A DNA stretch of 64,000 nt from Capillidium heterosporum (Eukaryota; Entomophthoromycota; Entomophthoromycetes; Entomophthorales; Capillidiaceae), in contig WBMQ01000010.1 of assembly GCA_016630905.1 (NCBI GenBank), positions 558,001 to 622,000 of the forward strand, in the 5' to 3' direction. A program made the position numbers and the translations under genes. The notes under the pieces were generated by a model that saw nothing but the letters and a program-made list of their open reading frames with translations, made no database searches and was not told the origin of the DNA. Within the stretch, counting starts at the first letter, position 1; the number at the start of each line of letters is the position of its first letter. Shown one piece after another: positions 32,281 through 45,287 of the stretch.

Positions 32281-33687
32281 GGTTGATATTTGATGATTAT
32301 GAACCTTGAGGCATTTTTATAACTATGTATTAAACGATAATTTGATTGATCTGAATTGTATTTTATACAGGTTTGTTATTTTTGGATTTATATGAAAACT
32401 TGAAAGTAGATTGTAAATTTTGGGTAAATAAAATGGTTTGTAAGCATTTAAGACCAGTATTAAGTAAGGTTTAAACTTTATAAATGGATGTGGTATATAA
32501 TTGCACTTTGATACCTATCACATATATTCATGGCTTGCCACTACTAAATAGCAGTTTGTATTTTATATATCAATGGCCTGTTTTTCAGATTAATTTATTA
32601 GTCAAATTTATATCACCTTGACTTTATGGTCTATTTAACGTCAAAGATTAGATTAAAAATTACGTAGTTATACAGGTTGCTGGAATCCTAGTATTTGAAA
32701 TTGGGCTCAAGGTTCAAAAAATTATACATTCAAATCTAAAGAATCTGTAAACAGCAACCATCTCTATACCATTCATATTAAAGTATATAGAAGTTTGCTA
32801 TTCGCATGCTTTGAGTTTAGCTATAAGTTTCTTTGATAAATTCTACAATTGATTTTTAACTTGACAGCATTTGAAACTTCTATTTGAAGTTGAAGGTGTT
32901 GATAAAGAAGCAACTAGATATTCTTTGATAGGGAATTCAATAGTTTCCATAATGGTGGAATAGTATACAAGATACACTTACAGTGACTAACTTTGACTTA
33001 TCCTTGGTAAGGTTTGCTTCTAATTTAACTAGTACCGGACAAGAGTTATAAATGAAGCCTATTACTGTTATTTAAAATAAGCTAAATAATGGATACTATA
33101 TCAGTACATCAGTACTAATATGTGCTACAGCGTGCCATCGTTCCACCTATCTATTTGATCCAACCCTTAACTTCTATGTTGCTGTTTTGGTTTTCCCAAT
33201 CTGATATGGCGACAGTCGCCAACATTCCCACGAATTTGCTTCCAGTTACACACCTCACTTATTCCTCAATAAATTGCGAAAAGCAAAAATAGCTTCCAGC
33301 CAATAGGAAGGCGAGATATAAAGATCAAGTGATTTAAAATCCATAAAAGACCAGCCACTTTAGGCTAGATACAACTTCTTTTAGGTTATACATCCATATT
33401 GCTACCAGATCTTCGGTACGATCCGGAACCTGCATAACTTTAAAGATACTTCATTGGCTAAATTTTATTTAAAGCTGCAAAGATTGTTTCCCAGCTCCCC
33501 TTTATAAGGTGGCCTTGCCCTAACCTACTATATAGTCACGTTGGTTTCTACAGTTTGGAAAGACTGAAAGTTCAGATCACCAGGTAAGCTTTAGTTGGCA
33601 GGCTTTATAGATTTTACTATAGTTTAGATACTTTTATTACAGCACATATCTCATCATTTTACAACGATATACTCAATTATATATTTT
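32281..33687. other. AT-rich intergenic region
   Basis: No gene or RNA recognised. Short TATA-like stretches only. Confidence 0.5.
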
Positions 33688-33726
33688 TTGAGCTTAGGGA
33701 TATCGCAGGCCATCATTCAAAGCACC

Positions 33727-34407
33727 ATGTCGCTAGAGAATCAAAAAACAATCACAGCTAAAGATTTCAGTCGAAATGAAGGATGGGATAACCTAACTGA
33801 TATTGTTGGGAATGCAGCTGGAGCCAAATTGCCGTATCCATTCCATTCCAGTAGATTCCTGCTGGAAGCAGTACTCAAAGTCTTCAAATTCAGTTTCTAC
33901 TTCCAAACTATCGTAAAAGGATTGGACCTTGCCCTACTACACCTACACCTATTTCCCACACTGCCTCTGTCTAGTAGTTCTATTGTTTATAAAGGTAATC
34001 CTTAACAAAATCTTCAGGCAACTAATATCCGTCCTATTAGAATAAGGTCCAAAGTATCCTCCAATATCGTCGTCAATACAGGCTACGACTACACCAACAT
34101 CGCACCGAACTTCTTAATAGGCTGAACTTTAAATTAGCCGAAAATCAGCCGCAATTACCTTCCACCATCGACTTTGAAGCAAATCGAAACGCATCAGGAC
34201 AAAGTATTAACTCTAGCGTCAGAACGCAACTATCTCGTTCGACACACTAGGGAAAGCATCGAAGAGTTCCAAATTGTAATAATGGGCGTACTTTACACTT
34301 TACCTTGCAAAAAAGATTTTGCCAACTACTGGGGTAAAGCTTCGTCGCCGTCAGGGGCTTTGAAATCTTCGATAAGGGGGCTAAGACAGCTGCTGCTAAA
34401 AGTTTGA
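33727..34407 (+). other. possible unrecognised gene or fragment
   Basis: An ATG in a good context (CACCATG) at 33727 opens a frame of about 93 codons. It begins with a plausible soluble protein (MSLENQKTITAKDFSRNEG, then WDNLTDIVGNAAGAKL). It then turns hydrophobic and stops at 34005. A second frame at 34174-34407 may be a later exon. I found no splice model that joins them and no recognised family. Confidence 0.3.
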
Positions 34408-34916
34408 TTGGAATACCTAAAAGTTTATAATGAAAATCTACCTTCTCCTAACTCAATAAATAGTAATTAATATATGGCTTTGTTGTGTTTTACAACCATT
34501 TGTTGATATGGCTTGGATATATATGTAGTTTAGATACCATGGCTATTCTATTTTATGTTATAAAATATTGAAAGTAGTGTACTTGTAAATCTCCTGATCT
34601 GTTCAACAAAGTGAGTAGATGTAGTATATATTGTAGCAGTTAATATACAGTCTCTGATTTTTTATGTGTTATCTTTATATGCTTATATTGTGCTTATCTT
34701 TCTGATGTTTTTGAATAAACTCTGCCTTAAAAAGTTTATTAAACTATTGAAATAAATATGATATATATAAGTATATATAAAAGCAATTTGGATATTTTTA
34801 TTATTTAATAGTAGGTTAAACTAGCAGAGGCCCGCTTACTAACGATACAACATAAAATGTACAACTTAAATAAAACGAATATTAGTTACCCTTCCCGGTA
34901 AGTAGCAAAGTCGATA

Positions 34917-36582
34917 TCAAAGTGAATCTAAATCTTTGACGGATCCGTCAACTAGATTTTCGATATTCTCCAAAGCAGCTTGCTTATCATCGTCGGACTC
35001 GGGAGTCTCTAACGAAGTTGGTGAAATTTCTTTGTGTTCAAGTTCATTGTCGACATTCGAATCTTGGCTAAAGAAGTCGACAGGGATGGGAGCTGCCTTG
35101 TAACCTTGGACACCCGAACAGGTAACTTTTGCCTTCTTTGTTGTGAAAGCTTGGAGTTGATCGTCGGTGCTGGAGGTAATTTGTGAGTCCTTCAAGTACG
35201 ATAGAACTTTAGTGCCAGTGGAAGATACGCTCTTTTCGAACTCTAAAGTCGAGGTGCCGTCACCGTTTAACGATAGGCAGGACTCTATAATCGAAACAGG
35301 GATTATGGGTGGGGTGTAATTATTTAAGGGATTGAGTTCGCTATTGAATTGGCTGTTGACGATTAGGTCTTGAGGAGGCAGTCTCGTCTTAAGTAGTAGA
35401 TCTGGTTGAAGTTGACTAAGCCAGTCATCAAGCTGCCAGTCAAGCGTAGTTATATTTCCAGATCCGGGAGACTTGTTATTAGTATTATTTGTTGATTTAG
35501 ACTCGTAAGGTGGTTGTTCCTGGAAGCTGGTGGATTGGTTGTTGAATAGTTCGGGATATGTACAAGAGGGTTGCATAGGTGATTCCAAGGGAATATGAGT
35601 TTGGTTAGTAGTATCTTGTTTTAAATTAAGTAAATCGAACGGTGAATTTTCTGCAGAAACATTAGCTCCATCAAAGTACTGTTGGTCCGGTAAAGCAGAT
35701 GACAGTGACAGGAATGTATTTTCTGCGGAATTCATGCATTTGAAGGACGCTTCCTGGGCATACAGAAGCTGGTCGTCAAAAGGCCATTGGAGGACGATTG
35801 GAGAACCTAAAAGTGGTAGTTGAAAGTCTCCGGTCCCATTGAAGAGTAAATCTTGGGAGCCGTAAGTTCCTTCGGGGTTAGTGCTGGCTGGATTGAAAAT
35901 AAAGGGTTTTTCGACACCTAAAAATCTATTCGCCGGGTAGTACTTCCCGTAGACGTTCTGTATACACTTCTTATGCAGCTCGCTTATCGGTGGAGTCCAG
36001 CTTCCAGCCCTCTTTATATTACGCTTAAATTCCAAATCTTCTTTGCTAAGTAGCCCTGGGTAGATCTTTCGAAGAGCTTCCTGGTCGAACTTCTTACTAA
36101 GAATTATTGGACTTTCATGGTAATCAAGTTCTTGTTGCTTGGAAACATAAAATGCCTCTTTGGTAACAACATTTGTGCTTAAAGGCGAAGTTGGTACGTA
36201 TTTACAAATGTCGTTGGGATAGTAACCCTTCTTGGAGGCCATCTAAAGCAATAGAAATGAGTATACGGCAGTAAAAATTTCAAAAGGGAAGCTACCTCGC
36301 GGATGGTTGGAGTTTCAACTGCTTTTGTAAAGTTTAGAGAATTCTTCTTCGACAAAGTCTTAATCTATTGCATATGATAGATTAGTAATAAATTCCAAAT
36401 TCATAGCCAAAGAAGAGTTAAAGCAGTTCAGCGACAAAATAAGAGTAGATTCAGAGTATAGATCTAGAGCATTTTACTTCACTATGCTTTACCAAACTAA
36501 CAGTCTAAAAAGCATCTATAAAAATAAACAAAGTATCCTAAAATATTACCTTCTGTTCACTCAAGCTCTTGAATTCCGCCAT
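34917..36582 (-). CDS. hypothetical acidic, low-complexity protein
   Basis: Exons 36582-36550, 36364-36296 and 36242-34917 join in frame to give 475 residues starting MAEFKSLSEQK. The big exon begins at an ATG immediately after an acceptor, so the short upstream exons could be untranslated, but they keep frame. The N-terminal 130 residues look folded (ICKYVPTSPL, WTPPISELHKKC, VYGKYYPANRFLGVEKPF). The remainder is Ser/Gln/Asn/Pro-rich and ends in an acidic tail. There is no signal peptide, membrane segment or recognised DNA-binding motif. Composition suggests a nuclear regulatory or scaffold protein, which is inference only. Confidence 0.7.
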
Positions 36583-36798
36583 AGCTATCCAAGATTGTGG
36601 TGCAAAATATAAGGTTTTAGCAAGCTTATTAAACTTATCTATTTCAAATAAGACTGCTTGAACGGATTAAATCTAAACTTGGGAAGAAAGCTAATTGGTT
36701 TGATTAGTAATTCACCAAGTCCATTTGAAATTACTGATTCGTCAACGCAATCGATCCAGGTTGGAAAAGGTATAAATTCAAGGGCAAGTCCAGTTACC

Positions 36799-37787
36799 AT
36801 GATCAAACAAATACAGAGAATGGTCAAGGCAATTCAAATAGCAAAGAACGGTGGCGTCGAAGTCCTAAACTACGTCGAAGTCAAATTACCCCAGTTAAAA
36901 GAAGACCATGTTTTAGTGAAGAACCACTCCATCGGTGTCAATTTTATCGATACGTACCAACGCTCCGGCCTGTATCCTGGTACTTTACCTTTCATCCTCG
37001 GCAGAGAAGGAGCTGGTGTTATCGAGGAAGTTGGAAATAAGGTTAGGGATTTCAAGGTTGGTGATAGGGTTGCCTACTTCGCTCAAGGGTGCCTACGCTG
37101 ACGCTACTTTGGTCCAACAAGATCTCGTCACCAAGTTACCCGAGCAAATTTCGTTCGACACCGGTGCCGCTTCCCTCCTACAAGGTCTAACTGCCTTGAC
37201 GATGGTCAAAGAATCCTACAAAGTACAGCCTGGCGATACTGTCTTGATTCATGCCGTCGCTGGTGGTATGGGGTTGTTTTTAACTCAACTTAGTAAGATT
37301 TTGGGTGCTAAAGTCATCGGTACTACCTCCACCGCCGAGAAGGCCGAGTTGGCTAAGAAGGTAGGAGCCGACTACGTCATCAACTATACCTCTGAATCGG
37401 TATCCGAAAAGGTCCTGGAGTTTACTAATAACCAAGGTGTCCAAGCTGTCTTTGATGGTGTAGGTAAAGACACGTTCGAAGCCAGTGTCGCCAGCTGCGA
37501 CTACTTGGCTACTTTGGTATGCTATGGCAACGCTAGCGGTAAAGTCCCTCCCGTCGATATATTCAAACTCACCCCTAAAAACTTGAAGCTTATGCGCACT
37601 TCCCTCTTTAACTTCTTCAACAAGCCTGGAGCTTTCAACAACTACTCCCAGGAACTCTTCAAGACCATCATCGAGAACAATATACAGGTGTCAGTATTCG
37701 AAAACTATAAGTTGGAGGATGTTGCCTAAGGCCCACAACGACTTGGAGTCTCGTAAGTCTACCGGTAAACTATTGTTACATCCCTAA
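36799..37787 (+). CDS. quinone oxidoreductase (zeta-crystallin-like, MDR family), with two one-base frameshifts
   Basis: NADPH:quinone oxidoreductase of the zinc-free medium-chain reductase family. Landmarks: KAIQIAKNGGVEVL at the N-terminus, VNFIDTYQRSGLYP, PFILGREGAGVIEEVG, VGDRVAYF, TVLIHAVAGGMGLFLTQL (nucleotide-binding), AKVIGTTST and ADYVINYTSE. Two single-base insertions break the frame: a third G at about 37085-37089 (CAAGGGTGCC), and a T at 37727 that creates TAA in GCCTAAGG. After the second, the expected family C-terminus (KAHNDLESR, then KLLLHP) follows in the +1 frame to a stop at 37785-37787. Start could be 36799 or 36820. Presumably functional if the insertions are errors. Confidence 0.85.
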
Positions 37788-38552
37788 GCTTTACTTTAGC
37801 TACCAACACTCTAGGATATTTAGTTATCAAGTTCCAATAAAATATCATCACATATGCTTTACTTTTAGTTAAATATATCCCCTATATAAGCTTTGATAGT
37901 TTTCACTACGTATAGTATATTCATAATTTATTAAATGAGATATAGGTGTGTTTGTTACGGATATAGTAATAGTTATCGGAGATACACTAATAATTAAGTA
38001 TGCTGTCTATGTTTCCAGTAAAAAAGAATAGGTATATAGTACCAAACAATTGTATATCATCAATCACAAAAATTATACTTAAGGATTACTGTGGTCAGTA
38101 TTCGAAAAAAAATATTGTTCACATATATATACTGTAGTATACTAGGAAAATGATACCTGTATATACCCATATATGTCTTAGCTTTCTCCAAACTATCTAC
38201 CATGTATATTTTACTGGGCCTGTTTAAGCTAGTCTTTGTAAAATGAACAGTCTTTATTGATGCTATATAAACTTGATGACCAAGAGTAAAGCACCATTCT
38301 CAAAGCTGTTACTATAGCAAAGCTACACCTATTACTATGCTTTCATTGCTTTGAGACGGCTCTTTTGTTTGGTTTCCTTTAAAATATATATCTATTAGGA
38401 ACATTTAATTGGGTAGCAATATGTTCAACTAAGTTAAATAGTTTTTATGATTGAGTTTGTAAAAATTACACAGCTTATCTGAACAGAGCAATCTATAAAT
38501 TCAATTAAAAACAAACTTTGGAACAGAGTTTAAAACGTTTTTACCTGCAAAG
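37788..38552. other. AT-rich intergenic region
   Basis: No gene recognised between the oxidoreductase and the PRP17 gene. Confidence 0.5.
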
Positions 38553-40703
38553 ATGAGCTTAGTTAACGATTACTCTTCATCCCCCAACAGCAGCGAGGAA
38601 GTTCAACCCATAAAGAACAAGGTCGAAGTTCCCAACAGGTTAATAAACAAAAGCAAATTTTCGACTGCAGTCTCAGCCAACCCAGATGTAGAGATTAAGG
38701 TATTTATTTGCACAAGGAATTTATTTCGAATATTCAATTTTAGAAAGTCAATCCATTTGAGGGAGCTGTAGTTCCTGATGAGACCACTGCTCGTAGAGTC
38801 GGTGGAAAAGCGACAGCCAACAAAATGACGGTAAACGTACCCGTAAAATATTTACCGCAAGTCGAACAAGCAATTCAAGATCCAACATTGAATGCTCAAG
38901 ACTTAATTTTGACTAATGGTGTCTATGGTATACTATTTTATGTTTGAACTCAAGCTAAAGCTTTGTTCTATAGGCCATCTAGATCAACAAATGTATTCTG
39001 ATTTCGATTTCAATACACAGCTTAACACCTATAAGACTTATGGTTATGCAAGAGATCCCTCACTAAATACGATAGCAAACGACGGTAGTTTAGGCGGAGG
39101 ATTAGATGGCACTGGATTCGTTGGAGATGCAGAAAAGGCCAAAAACTACCAAGGTTAATTTATTTTTGACAGATTCATTAATTCTTTATTTAAAGGTTTA
39201 AATATACATTCAAAGCTTCCGAAACACATAAGAGACCAAACGGAAGCACGACCTAAACGAAAACCTAAGGGTGATGTAACCGTTCTTGAAGGTGAAAATG
39301 CTTACTTAGGTCCTTGGGCTGGGTATGAGGGTGATACGGTTGGAGAAGCTACTGGCCCGACTGAAGAGGTAAATTCACATCATGCATTTTTCTAAAGATT
39401 TAATAGGAGTTGATAGAAACTGCCGACGCTAATAAGGTAGATGATGATGATGAAATTGGTAAAACACCAGTTAAAAAGGTTAAAGAGACTGGGGAAGGGT
39501 TTGAGTCGACTATCTTCCACGGTAAGTGTATCTTTTTTAGATCAAGCTAACTCCGCTTAGGTGAGTCGGAACGAGATTACTTGGGACGTACCTACATGCA
39601 CATTCCTCAGGACCTTGGTATAGATTTAGGAAAGGAACCCGGTACTCAGAATTGCTTTCTACCTAAAAAGCTTATCCATACTTGGGCGGGTCACAACAAA
39701 GGCGTCTCAGTCATACGCTTCTTTCCTAAATCAGGGCACTTGCTTCTTTCAGCTGGTATGGATGGTAAAGCTAAGGTAAGATTTAGAAATAGCTTGGTGC
39801 TAATATTGTTTTAAAGCTGTGGGATGTTTATCACGATCGTCGTCTATTAAGGACATTCATAGGCCACTCCAAAGCAATCCGTGACATATGTTTCAACGCC
39901 AACGGCTCCCAATTTTTGACAGCTAGCTACGACAAGTACATCAAATTATGGGATACGGAGACTGGCAAGTGCATTCGATCCTTTTCCACACACAAAATCC
40001 CCTACTGCGTTGCCTTTCACCCTGCCGCCAATAAACAGCACATATTTTTGGCCGGCTGCTCCAACAAGAAGGTTGTTCAATTCGACACACGCACTGGGGA
40101 TGTCACTCAAGAGTACGACCAGCATCTGGGCCCCGTCAACACTATTACTTTTATTGATGAGGGGCGTAAGTTTATTACAACCTCCGACGATAAAACGCTA
40201 CGCGTGTGGGAGTTCGATATCCCCGTCGTTGTAAAGTACATCGCCGAACCGTTTATGCATTCCATGCCCGCCGTCGCTATGCACCCCAACCGTAATTCTC
40301 AATGTATATTCTGTATTAACATGTAATTTTAGAGAAATGGGTTGCCTGCCAGTCGTTAGATAACCAGATCCTCATCTATGGAGCTAAGCAAAGGTTCAGC
40401 TTGAATAACAAGAAAACGTTCACCGGGCACGTCGTTGCTGGGTACGCCTGCCAGCCCAGCTTCTCTCCCGACGGACGCTACGTTACTAGTGGGGATGGCG
40501 ATGGCAACATGTGGTTCTGGGATTGGAAGTCCACCAAAATACTAAAGTACATTCTGCTTGTAATTATAGTTGCTTAACATTTATTTAATTTTAGGAAGCT
40601 GCCTTGCCACAAAGGAGTTCTTATCAGCTGCCAGTGGCATCCCCAGGAGACGTCTAAGATTGCTACTTGCTCTTGGGATGGAACTATCAAGTACTGGGAT
40701 TAG
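38553..40703 (+). CDS. PRP17: pre-mRNA-processing factor 17 (WD40, PRP17/CDC40)
   Basis: Nine exons (38553-38699, 38744-38918, 38974-39153, 39196-39368, 39407-39521, 39561-39775, 39817-40291, 40333-40546 and 40595-40703) join in frame to give 600 residues. The N-terminal half has the family-specific [25 protein letters not shown] and [20 protein letters not shown]. The C-terminal half is a WD40 propeller, from [19 protein letters not shown] through [30 protein letters not shown] and WFWDWKS to the final TIKYWD. Prp17 acts in the second catalytic step of splicing and in cell-cycle progression. Its presence and intron density agree with an intron-rich fungus. Confidence 0.93.
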
Positions 40704-41171
40704 TCGGTTTCGTGTCTTATGATACAGTGATATCTACTTCTAATAAGCTAGGTTTCTTCGAATTTATGGCGACTTTTATCTTTTAGATTCAATTTCATAG
40801 GCTTCGAAAAGTAGGAATACGGATAGAGATTAAATTTTAGCTATATTTATTGTGTAGTTTAAAAGTGGTTGAAAAATTCAAATTATGCAATATATATATT
40901 ATTGCTTTTAAAATAAAGTTATATTTAGTGATTCGATAAAATCTATTAAACGGTATAAGGATTATTGATTAGCTTGATATAGTGTTTTAAAAGCAAAGCT
41001 TTATTTTCTAGAACTTATATGTCGAAACGCTCGAAACATAAATAAAACTAATATAGAATTAGCTTGCTACAAATGGAGCTGTTTTTAGTAAAAGTATGTT
41101 TAGCTAGGATATAAAAGTTTGGATCTTGACTCTTAAACTTTTCGCATATCCACCAAAAGGCTAAAAAATAA

Positions 41172-41253
41172 TGACAACTGAGGGGTTCGAACCCTCGCAT
41201 GCTAACATATCAGGGCCTAAACCTGACCCCTTGGACCACTCGGGCAAGTTGCC
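41172..41253 (-). tRNA. tRNA-Leu (anticodon TAG)
   Basis: An 82-base gene folds as a class II tRNA. The 7-bp acceptor stem GGCAACT/AGTTGTC has one G-U pair. The anticodon stem TCAGG/CCTGA carries loop TTTAGGC, giving anticodon TAG. A long variable arm (ATG...CAT stem) marks Leu or Ser identity, and the T arm is GAGGG-TTCGAAC-CCTC. There is no intron. The A box (TGGTCCAAGG) and B box (GGTTCGAACCC) are internal pol III promoter elements. Confidence 0.93.
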
Positions 41254-41332
41254 TTGAAATTTACAAAAAATAGCTTACATATACTGTAGCTTTCAATCAA
41301 TTCAAACAATACAGTTAGAAAATTTTACTTTG

Positions 41333-42523
41333 ATGATGATGATGTTTCTTGCTTTCAAAAGGATGAAGTTGAGAAGTAGAACTATTGTAGCTGATGCAAA
41401 ACCAACTTTAGTGAAGGAGACTAGTAAACGTAACTATATTTGATTAATTCGTCTTTACAATAATTTTTAGGGTCTAGCACCACTTCTCGCCATTTTACCG
41501 ACAAAGTGAAGAAAGATGATCTTAAAGGAAAGAAAATTAAAGTTGAGGCCACATCTGAATCGAATGAAAGTATTAAAGGTAATAGAGTTTTGTAAAGCTT
41601 TTGAACTTAATTGTTTATTTATATCTTAAAACATAAGAACCATCTAAGGGTAAGTCTACACGTCCAGCAACGACCAAAAAGCCCTTAAAAGAAGGGGCTA
41701 TCCCAGACAATTGGGAGAAGGTCCTACTCATCCTAGAAAACTATAGGAAAGATCATAAAGCTCCAGTCGATACCATGGGGTGTGAGCATGTTGATGTCCC
41801 AAATATATCGGCAAAGGTTCCTATTCACATTTATCATCTCTAACTTCATAATAGGACGCAAGGTATCATATATTTTTAGCACTTATGCTATCGTCACAAA
41901 CCAAAGATGAGATAACATACAAAGCGATGACTTGGTTACGCCAGGCTAATGACGGCCAACTTACCCCACAGTTAGTTGTCGCTATGAAAGAGGAAGAGTT
42001 TCACCATTGTATACGCCAAGTTGGCTTCCACAATACCAAAGTCAAAAATATTCGACGGGCATCCCAAATTTTAATTGATAAGTACGATGGTGACATTCCA
42101 AATACATTGGAAGATCTGTTGGAGTTGCCTGGGGTAGGTCCTAAGATGAGTTTGCTAGCTTTGCAGAGTGCTTGGAACATCAATGCAGGTATCGGAATTG
42201 ATATTCACGTACATCGCATTACCAACCGCTTAGGCTGGCATAAAACAAAGACTCCTGAAGACACACGTAAAGCTTTGGAGAAATGGCTACCTAAAGTTTG
42301 GTGGAAACCTATCAACCCGTTAATCGTAGGTTTAGGGCAGACATTGTGTGTCGCAAGTAACCCTTTATGCTACGCTTGTCCTATTACGGAATTTTGTCCT
42401 TCCTTCAATACGAAATCCAAACCTCCAGCTAAAGGTAAAGCTGGTCCAAAGGTTCGTGGACCGGAATATCCCGACGTCGATAGTGGTAAACCCCACCTGC
42501 TGATGGAATATGATAACGAATAG
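41333..42523 (+). CDS. NTH1: endonuclease III homologue (DNA glycosylase/AP lyase, NTH1)
   Basis: Four exons (41333-41429, 41471-41578, 41638-41816 and 41855-42523) give 350 residues. The HhH-GPD glycosylase fold shows ALMLSSQTKDEITYKAM, the helix-hairpin-helix LPGVGPKMSLLAL with the catalytic lysine, and IGIDIHVHRITNRLGW with the catalytic aspartate. A C-terminal C-x6-C-x2-C-x5-C motif binds the 4Fe-4S cluster. It removes oxidised pyrimidines in base-excision repair. The basic N-terminal extension (KRMKLRSR, KKDDLKGKKIK) is probably a nuclear or mitochondrial targeting region. Several ATG codons in a row at 41333-41344 make the exact start uncertain. Confidence 0.92.
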
Positions 42524-43881
42524 CTTTGATTCAGAAGTAGGTAGCATGTACTATTTTTCGTGGCGTGTTTTATTTTAAGTGGTTGCTATGTATCTCGATA
42601 TATATACGGTGCCAGTAAGTTTGATAAAGTAAATTTCACGTACTTCAAAGTTTAATACATAGTAATGCAGTGTTTATAGTATAAGATAGTGGTTGCAAGT
42701 ACAGTATAGTTTTTTGTATATTGCTAAAGCTTTGTTCTTTTACCAAGTGATTAAATCTAATAGAAAGTAAGCAGGTGTACACTACTCTAGATCTGGTAAG
42801 TAGCTACAGTACCAAAGTTGTAGTAAGCAAGTTCGAATATCAACCTACGTTCTAGATGTCTTTATTGATCAGGTAATTTGAGTTAATGTTTTCTTACCAT
42901 TACCTATATGAAGTATATCTTATTTCGTTATCATTATATGCTCTTTAAAAGTACACTACCTCTTAAATCTCAAACTTCATCAAAGAATAAGATTGTACTT
43001 ATAAATATACGATATTCACACTTGATAGGCTATACATCACTATAGTAAGCTTCTAACTTATCCAATTCAGTGTGCTATATAATAGGTGATGGATGAAAAA
43101 GTAAGCTTATGGTATAGATATTCACTTTTTAAAACAATACTGTACTATCAAATATTTCAGAAAGTGTCGATTAGTTTGAATGTAGTGAATATAGTTATAT
43201 CCAATCCAAGTAATGCTTTCTAGCCTTCTGAATCTATTCTTACGGCTGTAATGTAGCTAGATGTCTTTAAGTTATATTACAGATATGAAAGGTGTTTCAG
43301 GTGAAAATCAATTGGTAAGAAATCATATAAAGTGGGTAATATTTCTTTAGGACAGTGTCTTCCTACGATTACTAAATTTTCTAAGAAGCTTTTAATTTGA
43401 AATTCATCATCAAAACAAACTCAGATATCAAGTTTACTATATTGATATATATTTGTTTAGATTGTCCATAAAAGGATGTCATTAAAAGTATTTGAATATT
43501 TGTAGGTAGTATACATATGTGTATTCTGAAAATTAGAAATTTAATTGAGTTCATGTTAAATTTAGTATTGTAAAATCGAGATTATTCTAATGAAATGCAT
43601 TTTCAAAGGAGTTATTTCGATTAAGTATGTAAAATCTATTGATTTATTTAACTGATAGATGTGTTCCAATATTGATGTTACTTGCAAAAAAAGCCATACA
43701 TGTACTATTTTCCACATACAGTTTATTAAATTAAATAGCATTATAATAAGATTGGAAAATTATTGGCTGTACAGCTAAGTTTGATGACGAAAACATCCCA
43801 AATCTAAACAGGACTGAACTAATTTCAATCATTTCAAACTTCAAGTCTCATTTTGAAAAGAAAAGCAAACTTGAATTTCAA
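42524..43881. other. AT-rich intergenic region
   Basis: About 1.3 kb without a frame, RNA or repeat that I can support. Confidence 0.55.
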
Positions 43882-45287
43882 ATGCAGAGTAAAACCGATC
43901 AAGGTAATCAGTCTAAACAAGAAAATACTAACAAGCCCAAGAACCACGTATTGTTAGCCTAGGAGAAATACGCACTGAAGAGAGTCCTCTGCTTTCCAGT
44001 TCTCAAAATCAGCTAATTCGAAGTAGATTTTTGAATGTTAAATTTTAAATTGAAATTAGATTTAGCAGATCAACCTGGCCGTTCAGTGAAAAAGATAATT
44101 TGGGATAACAAATACTTTTTGGCAGTTGGCTTGTTCTTTGTCTTTCTGATCTTTAAAGCCATTGTAGCCCTTACATGTATTTTCTATGTATTAAATTTAG
44201 TTTTTAGGTTGCCTTGGTTACTCCGACGGCCTACTTATACATTGCCAATACTCCTTACAGAGTGAACAATACTTTTAAGTTCGATCCAAAAGATTTTTCC
44301 GGTTTGGCAGTGCTACTTAATGGAAACGTTTCACCTTCGACCATTGAGTTTCGCCAAGAGGCCATTGACAAAATTCAGTTTGACTTGGATATTACAACAA
44401 GCTCCCAGTTAGCGCCCAACGACCTACATATCAAGAACCCTAGAACTAATGGAATCTATACAGTCGATGTTGAGGGCCCTAAAGGCTTTGGTAATGGATG
44501 TTACCGAGCCGATGTCATCGTAAGATTGCCGATGCATTTGTACGAGTTTGGACAGCTGATCGCCAAGTTACCATCTGGAAAAATAGTTGCCGAGCTCGAC
44601 CAGCACCCCCAACTGAAGTTTTTCAACCTAGATAGCGGTAGTGGAAACTTAATAGCATCTAACATAAATGCCGAAAAATTTAGCTTACATACCGGATCCG
44701 GAAACATCGACATCAGCAATATCAACGCCGACGAAGTTGAGCTAAGAACTGGATCTGGGGATATAGCCTCCTCCAAAGTTGCCGCCAAAATGCTCTGGAT
44801 CAAATCGGGAAGTGGTGACCAAAGTTTAAGTGATAGCGATATTGGGACTGCTTGGCTGCGCTCCGGAAGTGGCAACATCAAAACTCAGCATGTTACCGCC
44901 ACCAACATGACAACTTACGTGGGTTCAGGCCAAACCACACTTGATCTTAAAAATTTAGTCAATTTGAGATCGAGAGGAAGCAGTGGGGATATTAAAGTTG
45001 TCATCGACAATATCCAAACTTCTAACAAAAGCGGTACTCTCAACGGCTACGAACTATCTAGCAACTCAGGAAACCTTCAGTTGACATTGCCAGCTAAGTT
45101 TAACGGCCCCTTCTATCTACACAGCTCAAGTGGAAGTACAAAAATCCAAAAGCCCGGGAATATGGCCAATTTCCACCTAACTAAGAATAACGAATCGGTA
45201 AAGGAAGGATACCACGTTGTCAAAGAATCCATCAATGCAATCAGCCTTACAGCCAAGAGTGGGGATGCTTCTCTCACTTTTGTATAA
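43882..45287 (+). CDS. single-pass membrane protein with DUF4097-like repeat domain, copy 1
   Basis: Four exons (43882-43903, 43936-44022, 44060-44163 and 44208-45287) give about 430 residues; the model rests on paralogue comparison and intron phases. An N-terminal cytoplasmic tail (MQSKTDQAQEPRIVSLGEIRT) and the block LADQP precede one membrane segment (FLAVGLFFVFLIFKAIVAL). A large exterior domain follows. Its second half consists of repeated strands such as HTGSGNIDISNINADEVELRT and RTGSGDIASSKV, plus KSGSGD, RSGSGN and SSSGST, the glycine-turn pattern of DUF4097 putative adhesin beta-helices. Topology suggests type II orientation with the domain outside or in a lumen. Function unknown; possibly a wall or surface component. 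Confidence 0.75.

Noticed and set aside
38553-38771. A 72-residue stand-alone protein at the start of the PRP17 gene
   Set aside because: Only the first 49 codons are exon; the remainder is intron read-through before the next in-frame PRP17 exon.
44035-44265. A separate 76-residue membrane protein starting at 44035
   Set aside because: Comparison with the tandem paralogue shows that this is the membrane exon of the larger gene, joined by a 44-base intron at 44164-44207.
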